From Cellvibrio sp. OA-2007 (GTDB taxonomy: Bacteria; Pseudomonadota; Gammaproteobacteria; Pseudomonadales; Cellvibrionaceae), in the NCBI RefSeq assembly GCF_000953825.1, contig NZ_BBUL01000089.1, positions 1 through 64,000 of the forward strand: DNA of 64,000 bases, in the 5' to 3' direction. How positions within the stretch are numbered: position 1 is the stretch's first letter; every line of letters starts with the position of its first letter. Under the pieces are notes generated by a model. It did no database searches and had not been told where the DNA came from. It saw only the letters and a program-made list of their open reading frames with translations. Of this stretch, positions 27,342 to 37,216 are shown piece by piece. Both the position numbers and the translations under genes were made by a program.

Positions 27342-29261
27342 ATGATGACTTGCATGCATAACGAAATCCCCACCAGCCGCCCGCAGACACCACTGCTGGA
27401 CAGCATCGACTCCCCCGCCGATCTGCGTGCGCTGGATGAAAAGCAATTACCCCAACTCGCCGACGAGCTGCGTGCGTTTTTGCTGTATTCGGTCGGCCAG
27501 ACTGGCGGGCATTTTGGCGCAGGTTTAGGCGTGGTCGAGCTGACCATCGCGCTGCACTATGTTTATCAAACCCCAGACGACCGCTTGGTGTGGGATGTGG
27601 GTCATCAAACCTATCCCCATAAGATTCTCACCTCGCGCCGCGAGCGGATGCACAGTATTCGTCAGGGCGATGGTTTGTCCGGCTTCCCGAAACGCGAAGA
27701 GAGCGCTTACGACACCTTCGGCGTCGGCCACTCCAGCACCTCCATTAGCGCCGCACAAGGTATGGCGATTGGCGCCAAAATGGCGGGCATTGAGCGCAAA
27801 GTGGCGGCGATCATCGGCGATGGCGCCATGACAGCAGGCATGGCGTTTGAAGCCTTGAATCACGCCGCACACACCGAAACCGACATGTTAGTGGTGCTCA
27901 ATGACAACAACATGTCGATCTCGCCCAATGTTGGCGGCTTTTCAACTTACCTATCCAAAATCTGGGCAAGCAAGTTCTATAACTCGCTCCGCGCAGGCAG
28001 CAAACAGGTGTTGGGCAAGATCCCGCCGGTGTGGGATTTGGCGCGCCGTACCGAAGAACATTTTAAAGGCTTTATGTCGCCCGGCACTTTATTTGAAGAG
28101 ATGGGTTTCAACTATGTCGGCCCCATCAACGGTCATGATTTAGGTGATCTGGTGCTGTGCTTGCGCAATTTGCGCGACATCAAAGGCCCCAAGTTGCTGC
28201 ACATCATCACCCAGAAAGGCAAAGGCTTTGAACCCGCCGAGCTGGACCCAGTGGGCTACCACGCACTGAATAAAATCGAGCCAAAAAAAGCGGCGATTGG
28301 TGCAGTTGATGCGCCGAAAAAACCAAAATATCAAGATGTGTTCGGCCAATGGCTGTGCGATATGGCCGCGCAGGATAACAAGTTAGTCGGCATCACCCCT
28401 GCCATGTGCGAAGGCTCAGGCATGGTGAACTTTGCCCAGACTTATCCCGAGCGGTTTTACGATGTCGCTATCGCCGAGCAACATGCAGTAACCCTTGCCG
28501 CCGGTATGGCTTGCGAAGGGCAAAAGCCCGTAGTGGCGATTTACTCCACCTTTTTACAACGCGGCTATGATCAGCTGGTACACGATGTTGCCCTGCAAAA
28601 TCTTGATGTCACCTTCGCCATCGATCGCGCTGGCCTTGTCGGCGAAGACGGCCCCACTCACGCAGGCAGTTTTGATATTAGCTACTTGCGCTGCATCCCC
28701 AATATGGTGATTGCTGCGCCGAGCGACGAAAACGAGTGCCGCCAACTGCTCTACACCGCCTACCAGCACCAAGGCCCTGCGGCGGTGCGCTACCCACGCG
28801 GCACAGGCACAGGTGTGGCGATTGAAAAAAACATGACCAGCCTGCCGCTTGGCAAAGGCCTACTGAAACACGAAGGCAAACAAGTCGCTCTGCTCTGCTT
28901 TGGCACCCTACTGCCAGTGGCGCAGCAAGTGGCCGAACAATTCGGCTACAGCCTGTGCGATATGCGTTTTGTGAAGCCGCTGGATACCGAACTAGTTGAA
29001 CAGATGGCCGCCAGCCACCAATTGCTGGTCACGCTGGAAGAAAATGCCATCGCCGGTGGCGCTGGCAGCGGCGTGTGCGAATACCTCAACAGCCGCGCCC
29101 TGACCGTACCGGTTTTGCAGCTGGGTTTTGGCGATGAATTCGTCGAACACGCCAGCCAAAAACAGCAACTGGCCAGTCAGGGGCTGGATGCAAAATCTAT
29201 CGCCGAACGCATCAGCCAGCGCTTGAGTACCGCCGCCAACACCCGCTTAGCCGCACGCTAA
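27342..29261 (+). CDS. dxs: 1-deoxy-D-xylulose-5-phosphate synthase
   Basis: 639 residues. Thiamine-diphosphate enzyme that condenses pyruvate and glyceraldehyde 3-phosphate, first step of the MEP pathway. Visible: [34 protein letters not shown] motif [17 protein letters not shown], transketolase pyrimidine domain [17 protein letters not shown] and [18 protein letters not shown] at 27342, 27345 or 27354 are all possible; no strong SD decides. Two overlapping hairpins follow the stop. Confidence 0.97.
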   Translation: MMTCMHNEIPTSRPQTPLLDSIDSPADLRALDEKQLPQLADELRAFLLYSVGQTGGHFGAGLGVVELTIALHYVYQTPDDRLVWDVGHQTYPHKILTSRRERMHSIRQGDGLSGFPKREESAYDTFGVGHSSTSISAAQGMAIGAKMAGIERKVAAIIGDGAMTAGMAFEALNHAAHTETDMLVVLNDNNMSISPNVGGFSTYLSKIWASKFYNSLRAGSKQVLGKIPPVWDLARRTEEHFKGFMSPGTLFEEMGFNYVGPINGHDLGDLVLCLRNLRDIKGPKLLHIITQKGKGFEPAELDPVGYHALNKIEPKKAAIGAVDAPKKPKYQDVFGQWLCDMAAQDNKLVGITPAMCEGSGMVNFAQTYPERFYDVAIAEQHAVTLAAGMACEGQKPVVAIYSTFLQRGYDQLVHDVALQNLDVTFAIDRAGLVGEDGPTHAGSFDISYLRCIPNMVIAAPSDENECRQLLYTAYQHQGPAAVRYPRGTGTGVAIEKNMTSLPLGKGLLKHEGKQVALLCFGTLLPVAQQVAEQFGYSLCDMRFVKPLDTELVEQMAASHQLLVTLEENAIAGGAGSGVCEYLNSRALTVPVLQLGFGDEFVEHASQKQQLASQGLDAKSIAERISQRLSTAANTRLAAR

Positions 29262-29268
29262 GCTCGAT

Positions 29269-29319
29269 CTTGGCGGTGCAAGCGCCAAGTGGTGCTAGTA
29301 TTGATTAACACCACCACTT
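29269..29319 (+). terminator. Overlapping hairpins after dxs
   Basis: CTTGGCG (29269-29275) pairs with CGCCAAG (29283-29289); alternatively AAGTGGTG (29287-29294) pairs with CACCACTT (29312-29319). The stems share bases and cannot both form. The following T-run is short (TTTCC), so this may be a weak terminator. Confidence 0.4.
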
Positions 29320-29352
29320 TCCATCGATCTAATCTGCGAGGAGCGTTTTACC

Positions 29353-30246
29353 TTGTCATCCTCTAAAGCCGATCACTCCCAAGGGCTACTGTTATTCAGG
29401 CTGCACAACCAACAGGTGTTCGGTTTGGGCACCCTCAAAATTCAAGAGTTAGTGCCTTATCAGCCCGTAACTGCCATGGTCAACCAGCACCGCAGCATTT
29501 TGGGCGCACTGAATATTCGCGGGCACACCATGCCCATAGTTGATCTGGCAGCAGCCGTTGGCAAAGGCGCAACCCCCAAAGACGCGCTGGAGAACAGCTT
29601 TATTATCGTGACCGATGTACAGCGGCAAAAAGTCGGTTTTCTGGTGCGGCAAATAGAGCGCATTGTGGAGACTAACTGGCGCGACATCCGCGCGCCGGAC
29701 AAACTGTTGGGCAACAGCATCTACATCACCGGCGTCACCCGGGTGAACGACCAACTGGTGCAGCTGTTGGATGTAGAAGTGATTATGGCGCGCCTGTTCC
29801 CACTCGACCCCTCCAAAGCCACCGCAACCATTACCGATGTAGAGCGCGAACAACTGCGCCCTATGCACATCTTATTGGTCGATGACTCACGCACCGCACG
29901 CAAACAGTTAAGTGACTCGCTCGATGCCATCAATGTGCGCTACCAAGTAACGGATAACGGCCAAAAAGCGCTGGACATCATGCGCGCTGCCGCCAGCCAA
30001 GGGCAGCCTATCGACCTATTGGTAAGCGATATAGAAATGCCCGGGCTAGACGGCTACGAACTCGCCTTTGCCGTGCGCGACGATAAAAAACTGGCCAGCG
30101 CCTACATTATTTTGCACACCTCACTGTCCAGCAGCATCAGCGTAAGCCAAGCCCGCCAAGTCGGCGCCGATGAAGCCCTCAGCAAGTTTGACGCGCGCGA
30201 ATTGATCGATGCCATGCTGCGTGGGGCGGGAAAGAAAACACATTAA
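29353..30246 (+). CDS. CheV-like chemotaxis coupling protein (CheW domain plus receiver)
   Basis: 297 residues starting at TTG with GAGGAG nine bases upstream. CheW-like domain (about 10-165; ALNIRGHTMPIVDL and LLDVEVI motifs) that couples receptors to CheA, then a receiver (about 172-295) with acidic pair DD in LLVDDSR, phospho-acceptor Asp in LLVSDIEMPGLDGY and Lys in LSKFD. No other che genes are adjacent, so it acts with a system elsewhere. CheV proteins dampen or tune receptor output. Confidence 0.88.
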   Translation: MSSSKADHSQGLLLFRLHNQQVFGLGTLKIQELVPYQPVTAMVNQHRSILGALNIRGHTMPIVDLAAAVGKGATPKDALENSFIIVTDVQRQKVGFLVRQIERIVETNWRDIRAPDKLLGNSIYITGVTRVNDQLVQLLDVEVIMARLFPLDPSKATATITDVEREQLRPMHILLVDDSRTARKQLSDSLDAINVRYQVTDNGQKALDIMRAAASQGQPIDLLVSDIEMPGLDGYELAFAVRDDKKLASAYIILHTSLSSSISVSQARQVGADEALSKFDARELIDAMLRGAGKKTH

Positions 30247-30250
30247 TCAC

Positions 30251-31135
30251 TCAGCTTGGCACCCCACCCGCAAACCTTTCCGCTAGAAAATCAATAAACA
30301 ACCTCACCTTGGGCGCCAAGTGGCGCTGCTGGGGGTAGACGACCCAGACGCCAGCGCCTTTGAAGCGGTGGTGGTCGAGTACGGCGATGAGGCGGCCGCT
30401 GGCGATATGTTCATCCACGTAATAGTCGGGCAGTTGCGCGAGTCCCAAGCCTTTTAGGGCGGCATCGACCAGTGCGGGGCCAGAGTTGGCTTGCCAGTTG
30501 CCGTGCACGACTAAATCCTTGCGCTGCCCCTGATCTTGCAGCAGCCAGTAACCGCGGGTGCCGACTAAACAATTGTGGCGCTCCAGTTCGGTGAGGGTTT
30601 GCGGGGCGGAGACGCGCGCGAAGTAGTCGGGCGAGCCGACGATATATTCCTGCCGGTCGCACAAACGCTTGGCGATGAGCGTGGATTCACGCATCACCCC
30701 CATGCGGATCGCCAGGTCAAAACCCTCTTCGATCAACTCCACCTGCCGGTTGCTGAAATACATATTCACTTTGAGCTGCGGGTGCAGCAGCTGGAAGTCA
30801 TTCACCAGTGGGGCGATATAGCGGTCGCCAAAAGTAGTGGCAGCGGTGATTTTGAGCAAGCCGGTCGGCTGCCCCTGATGGTGCTGTAGTAGGGATTCGG
30901 CCTCGCGCAAGCCATCAAACAGATGGCGACAGCTCTCGTAATACAGCTGACCTGCGTCGGTCAGGCGGATTTGGCGGGTGGTGCGATAGAGCAGCTGAGT
31001 ACCGAGCTGCAACTCCAACTGGCTCACCAAGCGGCTCACATGGGAATTGGATACCTGCAGCTCGCGCGCTGCTGCCGCAAAACTGCCAAACCTGACCACG
31101 GCGATAAACGCCTCTACCCGCTCCCAATGCTGCAT
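30251..31135 (-). CDS. LysR-family transcriptional regulator
   Basis: 294 residues. N-terminal winged helix-turn-helix (about 1-60, FGSFAAAARELQVSNSHVSRLVSQLE) and a periplasmic-binding-like effector domain (about 90-290). Divergent from adhC with a 110-base gap, so it probably controls adhC-fghA. The effector is unknown; the N-terminal half resembles CrgA/YafC-type LysR proteins. The stop lies five bases from the stop of the CheV gene. Confidence 0.9.
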   Translation of the reverse strand: MQHWERVEAFIAVVRFGSFAAAARELQVSNSHVSRLVSQLELQLGTQLLYRTTRQIRLTDAGQLYYESCRHLFDGLREAESLLQHHQGQPTGLLKITAATTFGDRYIAPLVNDFQLLHPQLKVNMYFSNRQVELIEEGFDLAIRMGVMRESTLIAKRLCDRQEYIVGSPDYFARVSAPQTLTELERHNCLVGTRGYWLLQDQGQRKDLVVHGNWQANSGPALVDAALKGLGLAQLPDYYVDEHIASGRLIAVLDHHRFKGAGVWVVYPQQRHLAPKVRLFIDFLAERFAGGVPS

Positions 31136-31158
31136 TGTTGCTCCAGAGCAATAATTAA

Positions 31159-32355
<1,197 letters not shown>

Positions 32356-32369
32356 TCGAGGGAGCGACC

Positions 32370-33215
32370 ATGAGCCAAATAACCGAGATCGCCGCTAATA
32401 AAAGCTTTGGCGGCTGGCACAAACGCTTCAAGCATTACTCCAGCACACTCAGCTGCGAGATGATTTTTGCGGTCTATCTACCACCACAAGCAGAGACACA
32501 AAAAGTGCCGGTGCTTTGGTGGTTGTCCGGCTTGACCTGCACCGACGAAAACTTTATGCAGAAGGCGGGCGCCCAGCGCATCGCGGCGGAACTGGGTATC
32601 GCCATTATCTGCCCGGATACCAGCCCACGCGGACTCGATTTGCCCGGTGAACACGACAGCTACGATTTTGGTTCCGGCGCCGGTTTTTATGTGAATGCCA
32701 CCCAGGCGCCCTGGAAAACCAACTATCAAATGTACGATTACGTGACGCAGGAATTGCCCGCATTAGTGATGGCTAACTTACCGCTCAAGGGCCGCGAATC
32801 CATTAGCGGCCATTCCATGGGTGGCCATGGCGCACTGGTATTAGCACTGCGCCAACCGGATCGCTATGCCTCAGTATCGGCATTTGCCCCCATTACCAAC
32901 CCATGCAATTGCCCTTGGGGCGAAAAAGCTTTTAGCGGCTATTTGGGCACTCAGCGCGGCACCTGGGCACAATACGATGCCTGTAAGCTGATTTCCACTC
33001 GCCAATCGCGGCAGGAATTATTTGTCGATCAGGGCGAGGCTGATAGCTTTATCGCTGAGCAGCTCAAGCCCGAACAGCTGCTGGCAGTTTGTAAAGAAGT
33101 GGGGCATCCGCTGATTTATCGCAGCCACGCCGGTTACGACCACAGCTACTTTTTTATCGCGAGTTTTATTGAGGAGCATTTGCGCTATCACGCAACGCAT
33201 TTGTTCAGCAGTTAA
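32370..33215 (+). CDS. fghA: S-formylglutathione hydrolase
   Basis: 281 residues. Esterase-D family serine hydrolase that releases formate and glutathione from S-formylglutathione, second step after AdhC. Nucleophile Ser in GHSMGGHGA (about 146-154), oxyanion region WWLSGLTCTDENF, catalytic Asp and His near DQGEAD and GYDHSYFF. GGGAG precedes the ATG. Cotranscribed with adhC. Confidence 0.96.
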   Translation: MSQITEIAANKSFGGWHKRFKHYSSTLSCEMIFAVYLPPQAETQKVPVLWWLSGLTCTDENFMQKAGAQRIAAELGIAIICPDTSPRGLDLPGEHDSYDFGSGAGFYVNATQAPWKTNYQMYDYVTQELPALVMANLPLKGRESISGHSMGGHGALVLALRQPDRYASVSAFAPITNPCNCPWGEKAFSGYLGTQRGTWAQYDACKLISTRQSRQELFVDQGEADSFIAEQLKPEQLLAVCKEVGHPLIYRSHAGYDHSYFFIASFIEEHLRYHATHLFSS

Positions 33216-33480
33216 GACAACCAGCGGGAGCATCAGAGAAACACAAAAGAGGGTTATTCAAGGAAGGTACTACTGGGGGAAGGGTGGAAACTCAAATCCT
33301 TTTGAGCTCACTAAACCACTCACTCATATCATGGTCATGCCAGTTATTTATACACTTGGTTTTTAAAAAAACCCAATGTACCGCAACACAAATGTGACGT
33401 ACGTCCTGTATTTGTCGCCAAATACATCTAGATATTACAAAGCATTACAGTATTTTTGTGATTGGCATCAAATAACACCT
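33216..33480. other. Intergenic stretch after fghA
   Basis: About 265 AT-rich bases between convergent fghA and the MFS gene. No credible open frame, RNA motif or dispersed repeat seen before the terminator at 33481. Confidence 0.4.
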
Positions 33481-33512
33481 ACAAAAAAAGCGCCAAAGGG
33501 CGCTTTTTTTGT
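33481..33512. terminator. Bidirectional terminator between fghA and the MFS gene
   Basis: A perfect 14-base stem (33481-33494 with 33499-33512), GCGCC/GGCGC core with A7/T7 flanks and an AAAG loop. Serves both converging transcripts. Confidence 0.92.
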
Positions 33513-33527
33513 AATAAGTGGAATCAG

Positions 33528-34748
33528 TTAATTGCTGTGCGCAAAACGTTTACGCAAGACAAACAACACAGTGAAAGCAACAATCAGGAACGCTGGAAAC
33601 AGAGCAAGATTTTGCAATGTTGCCTGGCCTGCAGTTAGCTCTACCGCCTCAGCCGGAATACCACTGGCAATCGCTTCTGCTTTAGCATCATCCAGCCATC
33701 CACCAATTACCGGATTCCACATGCTCATGGAGAACATGCCCGCACCACCCAATAGTGACATACCCAGGGCGCCGGTTTTGGGTTGGTATTCGCTGATAAA
33801 CCCAATCATAGTCGGCCAGAAATAGGTTACGCCCAGCGCAAACACCATCGCAGCGATATAAATCAATCCGCCAGAGGCGATGCTCAACAAGTAGATTCCA
33901 ATAGTGGTCACCACCGCCGACATCAGCAGCACACCAACCGGGTTAAGCGCTTCCACAATCGGCCCTGCAAAAAAGCGCCCCAGCGCCATCAAGCCGGTAA
34001 CCAGCGCAAGCACCAACATAGGGTGCGCACCCGATGCGCCAAAAATACGGTCTACCCATTGCTGGGTGCCGAATTCAGATGCGGCAGTTACGGTCATGCA
34101 GAAGAACATAAAAATAAACAGCGGTGAGAAGAGCGCTTTAATATTGGTTTTAGTCGAAGTCTCGGAGTTCGCCATAGTCGGGAACGGCTGCCCAAAAATC
34201 ATCACGCCGTAAATAATGGTGGGGATAATCATAATCGCGATTTGCCACTGCCAATCAAGCCCCAGCTTGGTCATCAGGCTCGATATCAAAGCACCAATCA
34301 CAATGCCGCCGGGGAACCAGACGTGGAATTTATTGAGCATCGCCGTTTTGCGGGTGTGATAAATGTCGGCGATTAATGGATTGCAAGCGGCTTCCACCGA
34401 GCCATTAGCAAAGCCAATAAAAAAGCTCGATAACAACAGCGTGACAAAACCATTGGCGGTAATGGTCAGAATCAAACCGAGCAGATGGCAGGCAAATGCC
34501 AAATACATCAGTGTGCGTGCGCCCACGTGGTTGTAAATCAAACCGCCAAACATCATCGCGACCGGAAAGCCGAGAAATGCCATGCCGTTGATCCAACCGA
34601 GTTGGGCGTTAGTGAAATCAAATTCGGCGCTAAGTTGGGTGAGGATACCGGCGCGAATTGCGAAGGTCATTGCCGTCACAATCAGCGCAACACAGCAGGC
34701 GGTAAACAGCCGCTGTGGATTAATAGTTACAGTGGAAGTGGTCATCAT
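33528..34748 (-). CDS. MFS sugar transporter
   Basis: 406 residues with about 12 predicted membrane helices, FHVWFPGGIVIGALI and an N-terminal GWINGMAFLGFPVAMMFGGLIYNHVG MFS loop (glucose/fucose-permease-like branch). Last gene of the minus-strand sugar module (TIM-barrel isomerase, Gfo/Idh/MocA oxidoreductase, MFS), so the substrate is probably a sugar, polyol or sugar derivative. Exact substrate not readable. Confidence 0.85.
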   Translation of the reverse strand: MMTTSTVTINPQRLFTACCVALIVTAMTFAIRAGILTQLSAEFDFTNAQLGWINGMAFLGFPVAMMFGGLIYNHVGARTLMYLAFACHLLGLILTITANGFVTLLLSSFFIGFANGSVEAACNPLIADIYHTRKTAMLNKFHVWFPGGIVIGALISSLMTKLGLDWQWQIAIMIIPTIIYGVMIFGQPFPTMANSETSTKTNIKALFSPLFIFMFFCMTVTAASEFGTQQWVDRIFGASGAHPMLVLALVTGLMALGRFFAGPIVEALNPVGVLLMSAVVTTIGIYLLSIASGGLIYIAAMVFALGVTYFWPTMIGFISEYQPKTGALGMSLLGGAGMFSMSMWNPVIGGWLDDAKAEAIASGIPAEAVELTAGQATLQNLALFPAFLIVAFTVLFVLRKRFAHSN

Positions 34749-34786
34749 TGTTATACCTTTTGTTATTGTTAATCACACATAAAAAA

Positions 34787-35932
34787 TTATATCAGCGGCG
34801 TCCAAACACCATCGCGCTGGGATGAGGTTAGCACGGCTTGGATAAAGCGCATACCTTCCACACCTGTGTCTATATCCGGCACCCAGTGTTGTAGAAAATG
34901 GGTTTCACCTTGCTGACGCGCGACCAAAATATCGGCGATGTCTTTATACAAATTCGCAAAGCCTTCGAGATAGCCTTCCGGATGTCCGCCCGGTGTACGC
35001 ATCCCGCGCGCCGCAATATCGCTACCTATATCACCACGACGGGTGATGCGCTGACGCGGTTTATTTAATTCGCCAAACCACAATTCATTAGGATTTTCCT
35101 GCGCCCATTCGATCCCGGCTTTTTCACCGTAAACGCGAATGCGCAAACCATTTTCACAACCCGGTGCAACCTGGCTGCTCCACAGCATACCTTTTGCGCC
35201 GCCATCAAAACGCAGCAGCGCATGCACGTTGTCATCCACCGCGCGGCCATCCACAAAACTGGTCAGGTCCGCGCTCACTGCACTGAGTTTTTGTTGCGTA
35301 ATAAAACGCGCAAGTTGAAATGCGTGCGTGCCAATATCGCCCAAGCAACCTGCAGCACCCGAACGTGCGGGATCAGTGCGCCATGAGGCTTGTTTGTTAT
35401 CGTCCGCGGCCGCTTCCGTTAACCACTCTTGCGGATATTCCACTTGCACTACGCGGATTTTGCCGAGCTTGCCCTGCTCTACTAATTCACGGGCATAACG
35501 CACTAATGGATAAGCGCTGTAGTTATGCGTGAGCGCAAAAAAACAGCCGCTCTTTTTTACTATCTGCTCCAGCTCCAGCGCTTCTTCTAAAGTGCGCGTC
35601 ACTGGCTTATCGCAGATTACATCAATACCCGCTTCCAAACAGGCTTTAGCGACGGGGAAGTGCATGTGATTCGGCGTAACGATGACAACAGCTTGAATGC
35701 CATCGGCACGTGTTTTTTCTACGCGCAGCATTTCTTCATAAGAGGTGTAAGCGCGATCCGCAGCGATATGTAAATCGGCCGCTGAAGCTTTGGCATTTTC
35801 CGGGTTAGCTGAAAGCGCACCGGCAACCAATTCAAAACGATCATCCATACGCGCGGCGATGCGATGCACCGCACCGATAAATGCACCGCGACCACCACCG
35901 ACCATGGCATAACGAATTCGTGGAGTTGTCAT
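34787..35932 (-). CDS. Gfo/Idh/MocA-family sugar oxidoreductase
   Basis: 381 residues. N-terminal NAD(P) Rossmann fold (MVGGGRGAFIGAVHRIA, about 9-25), VIVTPNHMHFPVAKACLEAGIDVICDKPVT containing the conserved substrate-side Lys, and the C-terminal alpha/beta domain with LGDIGTHAFQLARFI (catalytic Asp/His type). Oxidises or reduces a sugar or cyclitol. GGAG precedes the ATG. Follows the isomerase gene by 17 bases and leads to the transporter. Confidence 0.9.
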   Translation of the reverse strand: MTTPRIRYAMVGGGRGAFIGAVHRIAARMDDRFELVAGALSANPENAKASAADLHIAADRAYTSYEEMLRVEKTRADGIQAVVIVTPNHMHFPVAKACLEAGIDVICDKPVTRTLEEALELEQIVKKSGCFFALTHNYSAYPLVRYARELVEQGKLGKIRVVQVEYPQEWLTEAAADDNKQASWRTDPARSGAAGCLGDIGTHAFQLARFITQQKLSAVSADLTSFVDGRAVDDNVHALLRFDGGAKGMLWSSQVAPGCENGLRIRVYGEKAGIEWAQENPNELWFGELNKPRQRITRRGDIGSDIAARGMRTPGGHPEGYLEGFANLYKDIADILVARQQGETHFLQHWVPDIDTGVEGMRFIQAVLTSSQRDGVWTPLI

Positions 35933-35949
35933 AGCGTTGCTCCTTATTT

Positions 35950-37002
35950 TTATAGGCCGAGGATTCGGCGATTCTTGACTTCATCAATTCCGCTTTTAGC
36001 AAAATCATCAAATGCGCGCTCAGTCACTTTAATAATATGCTGCTGAATAAACGGCGCACCTTCTGCTGCACCTACCTCTGGGTGTTTCAAACAACATTCC
36101 CATTCCAACACCGCCCAACCGTCGTAATCGTAAGCGGCGAACTTGGAGAAAATTTGTTTGAAATCCACTTGGCCATCGCCGAGTGAACGGAAGCGGCCAG
36201 CGCGATCTACCCAGCTCTCGTAACCGCCATAAACGCCTTGCTGCGCACTCGGATTAAATTCCGCATCTTTTACATGGAACATTTTAATGCGCGCGTGATA
36301 GCGGTCGATAAACGCCAAGTAATCGAGCTGCTGCAACACAAAATGGGATGGATCAAACAAAATATTCGCGCGTGGATGATTATCTACCGCCGCGAGGAAG
36401 CGCTCGAACGTTGCGCCGTCATGCAGGTCTTCACCCGGGTGAATTTCGTAGCAGACATCCACACCGGCCTTATCAAAGGCATCCAGAATCGGCAGCCAGC
36501 GATTCGCCAACTCTTCAAAACCTTTCTCTACCAAACCAGCAGGGCGCTGTGGCCAGGGGTACAGATAGGGCCAGAGCAAAGCGCCAGAAAAAGTGGCGTG
36601 CGCAGTGAGGCCAAGATTTTTACTCGCCTGAGCTGCAAACATTAATTGCTCCACCGCCCAAGTTTGACGCGCTTTGGGATTACCACGAACCGATTCGGGC
36701 GCAAAGCCATCAAACATATCGTCATACGCTGGGTGAACCGCAACTAATTGACCTTGCAGATGCGTTGATAACTCTGTCGCTACCAAGCCGTGTTTCGCTA
36801 GCGTCGCCTGAAACTGAGCACAGTATTCAGGGTTTTTCGCCGCCTGCTCCAAGTCAAATACGCGCGCGTCCCAAGTGGGAATCTGCACACCTTTAAAACC
36901 CAAACTTGCCACCCATCCGGCAATGGCATCAAGGCTGTTAAAGGGGGCTTCATCACCTAAAAATTGGGCTAGAAAGATGGCGGGACCTTTGAGGGTTTTC
37001 AT
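35950..37002 (-). CDS. TIM-barrel sugar isomerase/epimerase (xylose isomerase-like)
   Basis: 350 residues of the AP endonuclease family 2 fold (IolE/IolI, sugar phosphate isomerase/epimerase). Metal-ligand regions: VCYEIHPGEDLHDGATFE (Glu), ANILFDPSHFVLQQLD (Asp/His), MFHVKDAEF (His/Asp) and WAVLEWECCLKHP (Glu). First gene of the sugar module; CGGAGA precedes the ATG. Pairing with a Gfo/Idh/MocA enzyme suggests a keto-sugar route, but the substrate is open. Confidence 0.88.
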   Translation of the reverse strand: MKTLKGPAIFLAQFLGDEAPFNSLDAIAGWVASLGFKGVQIPTWDARVFDLEQAAKNPEYCAQFQATLAKHGLVATELSTHLQGQLVAVHPAYDDMFDGFAPESVRGNPKARQTWAVEQLMFAAQASKNLGLTAHATFSGALLWPYLYPWPQRPAGLVEKGFEELANRWLPILDAFDKAGVDVCYEIHPGEDLHDGATFERFLAAVDNHPRANILFDPSHFVLQQLDYLAFIDRYHARIKMFHVKDAEFNPSAQQGVYGGYESWVDRAGRFRSLGDGQVDFKQIFSKFAAYDYDGWAVLEWECCLKHPEVGAAEGAPFIQQHIIKVTERAFDDFAKSGIDEVKNRRILGL

Positions 37003-37216
37003 AGCGTTTCTCCGAGCAGTGGCAGAACTTGGGATTTTTAATTATTGGCTTTGCAACCCACATGCAGGGCGCAAGGCGACAAATATCAGATTTATTATTT
37101 CAGGCGCAAGACTTTATGCCATGTCGCTCTAGGGCGCGATACTAGAAACAGTTATTTACACTTCTTATAACCATTGGCTGCGCAGGTCGCCGCCAATGGC
37201 TTGAGAATAGAACAAT

